From the NCBI GenBank assembly GCA_037446555.1, contig JBBIIK010000018.1, positions 1 to 64,000 of the forward strand: a stretch of 64,000 bases of DNA, written 5' to 3'. Within the stretch, counting starts at the first letter, position 1. Each line of letters begins with the position of its first letter. Position numbers and translations under genes: made by a program. The notes below the pieces were generated by a model, which was not told the DNA's origin, ran no database searches, and saw only the letters and a list, made by a program, of their open reading frames with translations. The DNA is from JANWVO01 sp037446555 (GTDB taxonomy: Bacteria > Acidobacteriota > Terriglobia > Bryobacterales > Bryobacteraceae). Below are positions 40,942-49,514 of the stretch, piece after piece.

Positions 40942-41490
40942 ATGGTCGAAAAGTTCAGGCGCAGCGCGGAAGCCGCCGGGGCGGAGGTGGTGGAGGCCCG
41001 GGCGGGTGCCGCGCTGGCCGTGCTGGCGCGGCTGCTGAAGGAAGAGGGCGTGGGCGCGCAAGGCCGGACAGCGGTGTGGCCGGACGGTCCGCTGCGGTCG
41101 GCGTTTCATCCAGTGCTGCTGGAACAGATGCTGCCGGGCGTCTTCGTGGATGTGGGCCGCAAGGCAGCCGCCGCGGCGCATCTGGGGATCACGGAGTTCG
41201 ATTGCGGCGTGGCGGCGACGGGCACGCTGGTGCAGGACGCCTCTGCCGCGGCGCAGCGGCTGGCCTCGACGCTGCCGCCTGTCCACATCGCGCTGCTGCG
41301 CGCGGACGCCATCGTTTCGAGTCTGGGAGACGCGTTGCGGCGATTCGATCCGGCGCGCGCACCCTACTTGGCGCTGGTGACGGGCCCGAGCCGCACCGCC
41401 GACATCGAGCGCGTACTCACGATCGGCGTGCACGGGCCGCGCCGCCTTGTCATTCTTCTGTACGAACCGGAGGCCCGCCATGGCCGGTGA
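40942..41490 (+). CDS. lutC: LUD-domain protein LutC
   Basis: 182 aa. It is the LutC/YkgG-type LUD domain that works with LutA and LutB in oxidising L-lactate to pyruvate. Signatures: GITEFDCGVAATGTLVQDAS, TLPPVHIALLRADAIV and TGPSRTADIERVLTIGVHGP. The ATG at 40942 is chosen over longer in-frame starts because the family begins about here. It overlaps lutB by 11 bases. Confidence 0.9.
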   Translation: MVEKFRRSAEAAGAEVVEARAGAALAVLARLLKEEGVGAQGRTAVWPDGPLRSAFHPVLLEQMLPGVFVDVGRKAAAAAHLGITEFDCGVAATGTLVQDASAAAQRLASTLPPVHIALLRADAIVSSLGDALRRFDPARAPYLALVTGPSRTADIERVLTIGVHGPRRLVILLYEPEARHGR

Positions 41491-43621
41491 ACTTAGGCAG
41501 CAGGTGCGCCAGGCGCTCGCACACCCCCACTTGCCCGCCGCGCTCACGCGTTTCAGCGAGGAATACCGCGCGAGCCGCGCCCGTGCCTATGAAGGGATCG
41601 ATTTTGAAGCGCTCCGCTCGCGCATCGCCGAACTGAAGGCTCGCGCCGCCGGGAGGCTGGACCGGCTGGCCGCCCAGTTCGCCGGTGCCGCCTCCGCGCG
41701 CGGGGCGCGGGTCGTGCGGCTGCATACTCCGGAAGAAGTGCGGCAGTACATCGTGGAAGTGGCGCGGCGGCGCGGCGCCCGGCTAGTCGTGAAATCCAAG
41801 TCCATGGCGACCGAAGAGATCCACTTGAATGCGGCGCTGGGAGCCGCAGGGATCGAAGTGCGGGAAACCGACCTCGGCGAGTGGATCGTGCAACTGGCGC
41901 GGCAGCGCCCGTCGCACATGGTGCTGCCGGCCATCCATCTGACGCGCGACGACGTGGCCGGACTGTTCAGCCGCGAAACTGGAGAGCGGCTGGAGGCGGA
42001 AATCCCGCGGCTGGTGCGCGTGGCGCGGGAGCAGCTCCGCGAGAGGTTTCTCCAGGCGGAGGTCGGAATCACCGGCGCCAACATCGCCGTGGCGGAAACC
42101 GGCAGCCTGGTGCTGTGCACCAATGAAGGCAACGCGCGGCTGGTGACGACGCTGCCGCCGGTGCACATCGCCGTATTGGGGATCGAGAAGCTGGTGGAGC
42201 GGTTCGAGGAGATCGAACCAGTGCTGGCCGCGCTCCCGCGGAGCGCCACGGCGCAGCAGATCACGAGCTACGTTTCCATCCTTACCGGTCCGGCCGAGAG
42301 CGCGGACGGCGGGCAGAAGGAGATGCACGTGATCCTTTACGACCACCGCCGCATCGAGATGTCGGAAGACCCGCTGTTCTGCCAGGCGTTGCAGTGCATT
42401 CGCTGCGCCTCCTGCCTGAATGTGTGCCCGGTCTACCGTCTCGTCGGGGGGCACGTGTTTGGGAAGGTCTACACGGGCGCTATCGGCACGGTTTTGACGG
42501 CGTGGATTGAAGGATGGGAGGCTTCGCGGGGTCTCGAACAGCTCTGCATTCAATGCGGGGCGTGCCGGGACTATTGCCCGGCGAAGATTGACCTGCCGGA
42601 GCTGATCCTTGAGGTGCGCCGCCGCGCGGCTGCCGCCGCGCCGCGCCCGCTGTCCGAGCGCGCGGCATTGGCGTTGCTCTCCAACCGGCGCGCTTTCCAT
42701 TCGCTGCTGCGCGCCGCGTCCTTGGCGCAGAAGCCGGTGACCGATGGGCCCTGGCTGCGGCACCTGCCGTTGTGGCTTGGCGAGGCGGGCAAAGGCAGGC
42801 GCCTGCCCGCGCTGAGCGCGGAGCCGTTGCGCGACCGCTTCCCGAAGATCGAACAGCCGCCCTCGCCCCGCCGGGTGGCGTTCTTCGCCGGTTGCCTGAT
42901 CGATTTCGTCTACCCGGAGATCGGCGAGGCGGCGGTGCGCGTGCTGAACCGCGCCGGCATCGAGGTGGCCTTGCCCGAAGGCCAGACCTGCTGCGGCGCG
43001 CCGGCGGTGTTCAGCGGCGTCCCCGAAGCGGCCATCGCGAATGCGCGCGACAACGTGGAGGTCTTCTCCTGCGATGGATTCGAGGCCGTCCTCTCCGCTT
43101 GCCCCACCTGCACGGCGGCCTTGCAGTCCGACACGCCCCGCCTGCTGCGCGAGGCAAGCGAAGAGCCGCTCGCGGAAAAGGCCGAACAGCTCAGCGCGAA
43201 ATTCGTGGATATCTCCACGTATCTGCAGAGGCTCGTCGAGGCAGGCTCCTTGCGGCTGCCGCGCGGCGCAAAGATGCCCGCGCTCACCTATCACGACTCC
43301 TGCCACCTGAAGCGCACTCTGCACGCCGATCGCCCGCCGCGCGAGCTGCTGCTCGGCGCCGGCTGCGAGTTGAGGGAGATGCGCGAATCGGACGTCTGCT
43401 GCGGCCTGGGCGGGTCCTATTCGCTCAAGCTGCCGGAGGTCTCCGCCGCGATGCTGGAGCGCAAGCTCCAGTCCATCGAAGGCACGCATGCCGCCGGGGT
43501 AGCGATGGACTGCCCCGGCTGCCTGATGCAGATCCGCGGCGCCGCCGCCGCCGCCGGGCTTCCCGTCGAAGTGCGGTATACGGCCGAATGGCTCGCGGCG
43601 CTCCTTGACGGCGAGGATTGA
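41480..43621 (+). CDS. LutB-LutA fusion iron-sulfur oxidoreductase
   Basis: 713 aa. The N-terminal LutB part has a LUD domain (VKSKSMATEEIHLN, NIAVAETGSLVL, LPPVHIAVLGIEKLV) and two 4Fe-4S motifs (CIRCASCLNVCP, CIQCGACRDYCP). The C-terminal part, about residues 470-710, carries two CCG cysteine-rich motifs (FFAGCLIDF...TCCGAPA and YHDSCHL...VCCGLGG), which are the LutA subunit. In Bacillus these are separate proteins. The fused form would be a lactate dehydrogenase core handing electrons to the quinone pool. Confidence 0.9.
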   Translation: MAGELRQQVRQALAHPHLPAALTRFSEEYRASRARAYEGIDFEALRSRIAELKARAAGRLDRLAAQFAGAASARGARVVRLHTPEEVRQYIVEVARRRGARLVVKSKSMATEEIHLNAALGAAGIEVRETDLGEWIVQLARQRPSHMVLPAIHLTRDDVAGLFSRETGERLEAEIPRLVRVAREQLRERFLQAEVGITGANIAVAETGSLVLCTNEGNARLVTTLPPVHIAVLGIEKLVERFEEIEPVLAALPRSATAQQITSYVSILTGPAESADGGQKEMHVILYDHRRIEMSEDPLFCQALQCIRCASCLNVCPVYRLVGGHVFGKVYTGAIGTVLTAWIEGWEASRGLEQLCIQCGACRDYCPAKIDLPELILEVRRRAAAAAPRPLSERAALALLSNRRAFHSLLRAASLAQKPVTDGPWLRHLPLWLGEAGKGRRLPALSAEPLRDRFPKIEQPPSPRRVAFFAGCLIDFVYPEIGEAAVRVLNRAGIEVALPEGQTCCGAPAVFSGVPEAAIANARDNVEVFSCDGFEAVLSACPTCTAALQSDTPRLLREASEEPLAEKAEQLSAKFVDISTYLQRLVEAGSLRLPRGAKMPALTYHDSCHLKRTLHADRPPRELLLGAGCELREMRESDVCCGLGGSYSLKLPEVSAAMLERKLQSIEGTHAAGVAMDCPGCLMQIRGAAAAAGLPVEVRYTAEWLAALLDGED

Positions 43622-43640
43622 GGCTGGCGGCCCGGCACGA

Positions 43641-43646
43641 TATGAT
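43641..43646 (+). promoter_or_regulatory. Possible -10 box (TATGAT) before UxuA-like gene
   Basis: TATGAT (5 of 6) lies 20 bases after the lutBA stop and 55 bases before the ATG at 43702, allowing a separate promoter with a normal leader. No -35 is evident. Confidence 0.35.
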
Positions 43647-43701
43647 CTCTGCGAGTCCGCGCCTCCCGGTGCGGGCGACCGTCACCTGAGGAGGACCCCG
43701 A

Positions 43702-44805
43702 ATGAGCAGCAGCTTCTCCCGCCGGCGAGCCCTTCATGCGGCAGCCCTCTGCGCCGCGCCGGGCATGCGCCTCGCCGCGCAGCGCGGCAAGAGGGCGTGG
43801 CCTTTCGAGGAAGGCCCGGACACGCCCAAGCTGTGCCTGGAGATCGCGTGGAACACATTCACCGAACGCGACCTGCGCCGCATCCGGCAACTCGGCATCA
43901 CGCACGTGCTCAGCGGATGGGGGCGGATCCCGTGGGACGAGACCGAGCTGCGCGCCAAGATGGACCGCATCCGCGCGGCGGGCATGACGCTCTACAACCT
44001 GATGATCAGCGGCTTCCCGAACACGATCTACGGCCGCCCGGGGCGCGACGAGGAAATTGAAAAGGTGATCCAGTCGATCCGCGTGGCCGGCCGGTGCGGC
44101 CTGCCCGTAGTCGAATACAACTTTTACGCCTACCGGCTGGTGGAAGGTTACTACGAGGAGTTGGGCCGAGGCGGCGCCGGCATGACCGCCTACACCTATG
44201 ACAAGGTGAAAGACCTGCCCCCGCGGCCGGAAATCGGCACGCATTCCCTCGATGAAATGTGGAAACACATCACCTATTTTCTGAAGGCAGTGATCCCGGA
44301 ATCAGAAAAAGCCGGCGTGCGCATGGCGCTGCACCCGAACGACCCGCCCGTGCCCCTCAGCCGCGGCTCCGGGCAGTTCATGGCTACGCTCGAGGGCTGG
44401 AAAAAGCTCGTTAGCATCGTGCCGAGCCCCTCCAACGGCATCACCTACGATTGCGGCGTCACAAAGGAGCTCGGCGAGGACCCGGTGGAGGTCTTCCGCT
44501 ACTTCATGCAGCGGAAAGCCATCAACCACATGCACTACCGCAATGTGCGGGTGCGCAAGCCCTATGTCGACTACACCGAGGTGTTCCCCGACGAGGGCGA
44601 AGTCGACATGTTCGCCGTAATGAAAGAGGTCGTCCGGCTCGGCTACAACGGGATCATCTACCCCGAACACCCGCGCGCGCTCGACATCGACCGCGAACGC
44701 CCGGATTTCAAGCCCTACTACCCCGGCGGCGGCTCCTACGGCGGCTACGCCTACAACGCCGGCTACACCCGCGCCATGCTGCAAGCCGCAATGGCGAGCG
44801 TGTGA
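43702..44805 (+). CDS. Exported mannonate dehydratase (UxuA)-like protein
   Basis: 367-aa TIM-barrel protein. UxuA-like motifs are ALHPNDPP, TYDCGV, MHYRNVR, DEGEVDMFAVM and YPEHPRAL, which carry the metal-binding and catalytic residues. The start has a twin-arginine-like leader (FSRRRALHAAALCAAPG), unusual for an enzyme that is cytoplasmic in E. coli. The substrate may be D-mannonate or another aldonate. The stop is only 5 bases from the convergent DegT-like gene. Confidence 0.82.
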   Translation: MSSSFSRRRALHAAALCAAPGMRLAAQRGKRAWPFEEGPDTPKLCLEIAWNTFTERDLRRIRQLGITHVLSGWGRIPWDETELRAKMDRIRAAGMTLYNLMISGFPNTIYGRPGRDEEIEKVIQSIRVAGRCGLPVVEYNFYAYRLVEGYYEELGRGGAGMTAYTYDKVKDLPPRPEIGTHSLDEMWKHITYFLKAVIPESEKAGVRMALHPNDPPVPLSRGSGQFMATLEGWKKLVSIVPSPSNGITYDCGVTKELGEDPVEVFRYFMQRKAINHMHYRNVRVRKPYVDYTEVFPDEGEVDMFAVMKEVVRLGYNGIIYPEHPRALDIDRERPDFKPYYPGGGSYGGYAYNAGYTRAMLQAAMASV

Positions 44806-44810
44806 CAGCT

Positions 44811-46130
44811 CTACAGCTTGCTCACCTCGGTGCGGCGCGACCAGACCTTCTCGAAGGCGCGCACGTACTGCTCGATCAGCTCGTCCGCCTCGCCGTGCAT
44901 CAGCGGCAGGAAGATGTGCGTGGCGTTGACCTGTGCGTTGCCCGGCATCCGCTCCGGAATCACAGGCGGATGGTGCCACCATTTCGCCTCCGCGTAAATC
45001 TTCATCTTGTGCTGCTCGGGGTAGTCCCACACGGTAACGCCAACGCCCTCGCCCTTCAATGCCCGCACCAGTTGATCCCGCGAAAAGTCCGCCTTCACCG
45101 AGTCCAGGAACAGCATGTTCGCGTGATAGTAAACGCGCTTCTGATCCGGACGGCAACGCGGCTCGGACAACCCGGCGAGCTGCGTCAAGCGGTCATTCAG
45201 CTTCCGCACGTTGCGCCGGACAATTTCATTGCGCTCCTCCAGCCCGCGCAACTGCACCCGCGCCACCGCAGCGGCAAACGGGTGCATCCTGTACTTCTGC
45301 CCGAAGCCCGTGCCCTCGTAGGCGCGCACGGGGCTGTTCGCGGGGAATTTCACCGGATCCTCGTAGTGCCCGAACGCCGCCGCGCGCTCGAAAGACTCGC
45401 GCCTCTGGTACATCCCCATTCCGCCTTCCACGGTGGGCAGCACCTTGGAAGCCTGGAAGGAGTAAATCCCCATGACGCCCCACGTACCCATTGCCTTGCC
45501 TTGCATCCACGCGCCATGGGCGTGCGCGGCGTCTTCCAGCAGAATGAGCCCCTGCTCCTTGCACCAGGCGGCGATGTGATCCATCTCGCACGGCAGCCCC
45601 CAACTGTGCATCGCCACCACGGCGCGCGTGCGCGGCGTCAGCTTACGCTTCGCGTCCTCCAGATCAAAGCAGGCGGTCTTCGGATCGATATCAATAAAGA
45701 TCGGAACCAGTCCGAAGAACCGCATCGCCAGACACGTCGAAAAGAACGTGTAGGACGGCACCATGACCTCGCTGCCTGGCGGCAGGTCGAGCGCGAAATA
45801 CATGGATGTCAGCGCGCTCGAGCCGTTCATGTGCGCCTTGACGAACGGCGATTTCGTGTACTCCTTCCACTCGTTCTCGAACTTCGGCAACGCGTCATAG
45901 TAGGTATTGGCCTCGATCAACTCGTGCAGCGCCTGGCGCTCGGCCGGCCCGTAACGGGGCCACCGCGTCAGCTCCTTGATCTTCTCCGCCGGATAGGTCA
46001 CCGCAGCCGGTCCGCCCAGCGCCGCCAGTGCGGCCCGCGGCAGCAAGACTCCCGCTGCGCCCGCCGCGGCCGCGCTTTGCAGCACGAAATCCCGGCGCGT
46101 ATCCGCGTTTCTTTGCGTCTGTTTTTCCAT
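44811..46130 (-). CDS. Exported DegT/DnrJ/EryC1/StrS-family aminotransferase
   Basis: 439 aa from the ATG at 46130. A Tat-type leader (DTRRDFVLQSAAAAGAAGVLL) precedes a normal sugar-aminotransferase body: NGSSALTSMYFAL, VPSYTFFSTCLA, LLEDAAHAHGA, SFQASKVLPTVEGGM with the PLP-binding Lys, and FGQKYRMHPFAAAVA. This fold uses PLP to aminate nucleotide-linked keto sugars, or as a regulator. A secreted, PLP-loaded version is unusual, and Tat export of a folded holo-enzyme would fit. The substrate is unknown. Confidence 0.83.
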   Translation of the reverse strand: MEKQTQRNADTRRDFVLQSAAAAGAAGVLLPRAALAALGGPAAVTYPAEKIKELTRWPRYGPAERQALHELIEANTYYDALPKFENEWKEYTKSPFVKAHMNGSSALTSMYFALDLPPGSEVMVPSYTFFSTCLAMRFFGLVPIFIDIDPKTACFDLEDAKRKLTPRTRAVVAMHSWGLPCEMDHIAAWCKEQGLILLEDAAHAHGAWMQGKAMGTWGVMGIYSFQASKVLPTVEGGMGMYQRRESFERAAAFGHYEDPVKFPANSPVRAYEGTGFGQKYRMHPFAAAVARVQLRGLEERNEIVRRNVRKLNDRLTQLAGLSEPRCRPDQKRVYYHANMLFLDSVKADFSRDQLVRALKGEGVGVTVWDYPEQHKMKIYAEAKWWHHPPVIPERMPGNAQVNATHIFLPLMHGEADELIEQYVRAFEKVWSRRTEVSKL

Positions 46131-46150
46131 GATCGCTCCCCTCTTTTTTG

Positions 46151-47455
46151 CTAGATTTGTGCCAGTTCCCGGATGGCCTTCCGGAGGATTTCCTCGCTCC
46201 CGGGCGCCACATGGGCGGCGCCCGGCTCGTATCCGCCAAGACGGTAGTCCTCGTCCCGGCACAGATAGCCGGGGAAGATGTCGCCGTAACCCGCCGCGCA
46301 GGCGAAGCGTCCTGCCGCGGCCTCTTGCGCCTCCCGCTGAAAGGCCAGCAGCGGCTCGCCGGGCAGGCAGAGCACAACCACCGGCCCCAGGCGCAGCGCA
46401 CAGGCGGCAAGCGCCCGCTCGCGGCGCTGAAATGCCATACGGATGGCGGCGCGGTAGGCCTCAGCGTCCGTCCGCGACTCCTCGATGCGGTGCGGCTCGG
46501 AAGTCTTGGGCAACCGCAACGGAACCGTACGCCACACCATCTCCGAGGCTGTTTCATAAGTGGCGGACGCGATGGCGCGCCGCATCCCCTCCGCCAGCCT
46601 GGCGGCCAGTTCCTTGCGCTGCTCTTCCCTTCCCTGGTTGTACTTGCCCACGGTGACGTCTCCGCCGCAGCCGGTGAAGTAGATCAACGGCGCACCTGTC
46701 TCCTTCTCCAATGCCGCCCGCGCCGCGCCCACGAAATCCGCCGAAACGCGCCCGTCGCAGCAGAAAGTCTGCGGGTGCGTGGCGTAGAAGACGAGCCGTG
46801 CAATGACGCCGCCCGCGCCTTCCAGCGTCACGCAGCGCACGTCCGGGTCAATCTCGCCTTCGGGCAGCGCGGCAAGCTCCGGCGTCCGCGCCGTGCTGCT
46901 GAACCGCGTGACGATCTTGCCGTCCACCATCAGCCGGCGCGCACTCGCCACGCGGTCTACGCGCGCGAGGCTCGTTCCCACGCGACGGACTTCGGCCAGG
47001 TTGCGCGACGCCGCTGCTGGCGCATTCGCCATCCTCTCTGCCAGCGCTGAGAGGTATCGAGCCGACATCCGCAGCGCCGAAGGGCGCGCCCTCTGGAGGA
47101 TCGGATAGGCATCTTCCACCACATAGGGCGCCGTGTGCTGATGCACTGTATGCACCCACACGTTCCGCCGCGAAGTGGCCGCGCCGTGCGCCAGCGCGGA
47201 GCACAGCCGGTCGTGCGTCGCGCCGCCCGCGCCGCACCAGTCAAGCGCCGCCAGTACCACGCGCACGCCGCCACCCTCGATGACGATCCCCTTGCACCAG
47301 AGCGGATCCAGCACCTCCCGGACGGGCTCCACCCAGATGTTCGGCTGCTTCGGCGGCGGCGTCACTTCACAGGCGAACGCCGCTGCGCGCACGCCAGGGC
47401 TGCGGTGGAACAGGAAGCCCGGCAATGCGAGGGCTCCCCACTGCCTCCGCGTCAT
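46151..47455 (-). CDS. Neutral ceramidase-like exported protein
   Basis: 434 aa from the ATG at 47455; in-frame ATGs at 47503 and 47482 would add up to 16 residues. An RR-type leader (TRRQWGALALPGFLF) is present. The body looks like the neutral/alkaline ceramidase-like fold, with zinc-type VWVHTVHQHT, FYATHPQTF, GRVSADFVGAARAAL and FTGCGGDVTVG, and a C-terminal FPGYLCRDEDY. The family hydrolyses N-acyl bonds, but many bacterial members have unknown substrates. It lies 20 bases before the DegT-like gene in the same direction. Confidence 0.75.
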   Translation of the reverse strand: MTRRQWGALALPGFLFHRSPGVRAAAFACEVTPPPKQPNIWVEPVREVLDPLWCKGIVIEGGGVRVVLAALDWCGAGGATHDRLCSALAHGAATSRRNVWVHTVHQHTAPYVVEDAYPILQRARPSALRMSARYLSALAERMANAPAAASRNLAEVRRVGTSLARVDRVASARRLMVDGKIVTRFSSTARTPELAALPEGEIDPDVRCVTLEGAGGVIARLVFYATHPQTFCCDGRVSADFVGAARAALEKETGAPLIYFTGCGGDVTVGKYNQGREEQRKELAARLAEGMRRAIASATYETASEMVWRTVPLRLPKTSEPHRIEESRTDAEAYRAAIRMAFQRRERALAACALRLGPVVVLCLPGEPLLAFQREAQEAAAGRFACAAGYGDIFPGYLCRDEDYRLGGYEPGAAHVAPGSEEILRKAIRELAQI

Positions 47456-47527
47456 CCTGGACGTCGCCCCAACTTTCTGCATGGCAGGCCAGCCGCGTTT
47501 CATTGAGTATATGCGCGCCTGCTGCGG

Positions 47528-47554
47528 TTGTCACCGCCCGGATAGGGCTACACT
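47528..47554 (+). promoter_or_regulatory. Weak promoter (TTGTCA-15-TACACT) of the lipoprotein gene
   Basis: TTGTCA at 47528-47533 and TACACT at 47549-47554 are separated by 15 bases, short of the ideal 17. The predicted leader to the ATG at 47604 is about 45 bases. Confidence 0.35.
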
Positions 47555-47603
47555 GAAAGCAGAGGAGCCACACGGCCTCGGGGGAAAGAGAGGGACTTCG
47601 ACT

Positions 47604-48431
47604 ATGAACCGTTCTTTTTGGCTGACGATTGCTGCAGCAGCGCTCCTGCTCCCGGCGGGGTGCAAGAAGGAGCCCGCCAGCGAGGCTCAGACGCAGCAGC
47701 AGATCGAGGAGGCGCAGAAGAAGCTCGCGGAAGCCGAGCAGCAGGCCGCCGAGGCGCGCCGGCAACTCGAAGAAGCGCAGCAGAAGGCTGCGCAGCAACA
47801 GGCGCAGGGCGGCCGCGGCCAGGCAGCGCAGTCTTCAGGCGCTGCCCCGGGTGCGGCGGCGCCGCGCGGCGCTTCTCCCGCAGCTTCTTCCACTGTCCCG
47901 GCGCAGCCCGCGGCGAAGCCCGTGACGCTGCCCGAAGGCACACAGATCGTAATCCGCACCACAAACACGCTCACCACGAAAGAACTGAAGAACGGCGAGC
48001 GCTTCCTTGCCACGCTGCACCAGCCGCTTGTTGTGGACGGCGTGACGCTAGCCGCCAAGGGCGCCGAGGTGGAAGGAGTCGTGGTCGAGAGCGATCCCGG
48101 CGGGCGCGTGAAAGGCGTGGCGCAGCTCGGCGTGGCGCTGCGCTCCATCCAGACGGCAGCCGGGAAAGTCGAGATCCAGACCGGCGCTTACGTCACCGAG
48201 GCGAAAAGCAGCGTGAAAAAGGACGTCACGCGGGGAGCGATCATGACCGGCGTGGGCGCAGCCATCGGCGCCATCGCCGGTGGCGGCAAGGGCGCTGCGG
48301 TAGGCGCGGGCGTCGGCGCGGGCGCGGGCGCGGCCACGGCGGTGGCCACGCGCGGCGAACCGGCCGCGATTCCGGCCGAGAGCGTGCTGACCTTCCGCCT
48401 GAAGCAACCCGTGACAGTTGCGGTGAAGTAG
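47604..48431 (+). CDS. Lipoprotein with coiled coil and glycine-zipper segment
   Basis: 275 aa. The signal peptide ends in a lipobox (LLLPAGC). There follows a Glu/Ala/Gln-rich coiled coil (residues about 25-70), a Gly/Ala/Pro linker, a beta domain (VTLPEGTQIVIRT, VVDGVTLAAKGAEVEGVV) and a glycine-zipper (TGVGAAIGAIAGGGKGAAVGAGVGAG seen across about 215-245). Glycine zippers insert in or line membranes. Function unknown; an envelope structural role is likely. Convergent with the isocitrate dehydrogenase gene. Confidence 0.82.
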   Translation: MNRSFWLTIAAAALLLPAGCKKEPASEAQTQQQIEEAQKKLAEAEQQAAEARRQLEEAQQKAAQQQAQGGRGQAAQSSGAAPGAAAPRGASPAASSTVPAQPAAKPVTLPEGTQIVIRTTNTLTTKELKNGERFLATLHQPLVVDGVTLAAKGAEVEGVVVESDPGGRVKGVAQLGVALRSIQTAAGKVEIQTGAYVTEAKSSVKKDVTRGAIMTGVGAAIGAIAGGGKGAAVGAGVGAGAGAATAVATRGEPAAIPAESVLTFRLKQPVTVAVK

Positions 48432-48448
48432 CGCGGCCCAACAGATCC

Positions 48449-48483
48449 GGTGATCCGCCCCTCAGCCGAGGTGGCGGATCACC
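48449..48483. terminator. Bidirectional hairpin between lipoprotein and isocitrate dehydrogenase genes
   Basis: GGTGATCCGCC and GGCGGATCACC form a perfect 11-bp stem with a 13-base loop. The left arm lies 18 bases after the lipoprotein stop, and the right arm overlaps the last codons of the convergent dehydrogenase gene. It can serve both strands. Confidence 0.6.
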
Positions 48484-49469
48484 GCATCAGTGAATTCTGC
48501 CGTAGTGGCGTTGCCGCCGACGTCACGCGTCAGGTGCGTCCCTTCCGCATAAGTCGCCATCACAGCCCGCTGCAACCGGTCCGCAGCCGCGCCTTCGCCC
48601 AGGTGGCGCAGCATGAGGATCGCCGACGAGATCAACGCCGTGGGGTTGGCGATGCCGTGGCCGGCGATGTCGGGCGCGGAGCCGTGCACGGCTTCGAACA
48701 CCGCGCATTTCTCGCCCATGTTGGCTCCCGGCACGACGCCCAGCCCGCCCACCAGCCCTGCCGCCAGGTCCGACACAATGTCGCCGTAAAGGTTCGGCAG
48801 CAGCAGGACGTCGAACGTCTCCGGCCGCATCACCAGTTGCATGGCGGCGTTGTCCACGATCAGTTCCTTGTAAGCGATGTCGGGATACTCGGTGGCCACT
48901 TCGCGGCAACAGCGGATGAAGAGCCCGTCGCTCAGCTTCATGATGTTGGCCTTGTGCACGGCGGTCACCTTGCGCCGCCCGTTCTTCCGCGCGTAGGCAA
49001 AGGCGTAGTGGGCGATCCGCAGTGAGGCGAAGCGCGTGATGATCTTCAGGCTCTCCACCACGTCTTTCACCACCTCGTGCTCCAACCCGGAATAAAGATC
49101 CTCCGTGTTTTCGCGGAAGATCACCATGTCGATGTTGACGTCCTGGAAGCGCGTCTTGAGTCCAGGCAGGGTGAAGACCGGACGCACGTTGGCGAACAGG
49201 TCGAGCGTCTTCCGCAGCGCTACGTTCACGCTCTTGAAGCCGCCGGCCACGGGCGTCGTCACCGGGCCTTTGAGCCCCACACCCGTCCTCTCCATCGATT
49301 CGAGAACGTGCGGGGGCAGGCTCGAGCCGGACTTCTCGATGATCTCCGCGCTCAGCTCCGCCGTTTCCCAGTCGATCTTCACGCCGGTCGCATCGACGGC
49401 GCGCACAGCCGCCCCGGCAACCTCCGGCCCGATGCCGTCTCCGGGAATCAACGTTACCTTGTGTGCCAC
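48462..49469 (-). CDS. NAD-dependent isocitrate dehydrogenase (IDH3-like)
   Basis: 335-aa decarboxylating dehydrogenase. It has IPGDGIGPEV, the substrate arginine region, FRENTEDLYSG, TAVHKANIMKLSDGLF with the catalytic Lys, and NLYGDIVSDLAAGLVGG. The stretch EVVKDVVESLKIIT followed by RIAHYAFAYARKNGRRK is much closer to the mitochondrial-type NAD enzyme than to E. coli Icd. Isopropylmalate dehydrogenase is a less likely alternative. The GTG start at 49469 lies 45 bases from the divergent purH. The frame stays open far upstream, antisense to purH. Confidence 0.85.
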   Translation of the reverse strand: MAHKVTLIPGDGIGPEVAGAAVRAVDATGVKIDWETAELSAEIIEKSGSSLPPHVLESMERTGVGLKGPVTTPVAGGFKSVNVALRKTLDLFANVRPVFTLPGLKTRFQDVNIDMVIFRENTEDLYSGLEHEVVKDVVESLKIITRFASLRIAHYAFAYARKNGRRKVTAVHKANIMKLSDGLFIRCCREVATEYPDIAYKELIVDNAAMQLVMRPETFDVLLLPNLYGDIVSDLAAGLVGGLGVVPGANMGEKCAVFEAVHGSAPDIAGHGIANPTALISSAILMLRHLGEGAAADRLQRAVMATYAEGTHLTRDVGGNATTAEFTDAVIRHLG

Positions 49470-49514
49470 GCTCTCATGGTAACAGGGGTCTCCCGGATGG
49501 CAGAATAAAAAGTC

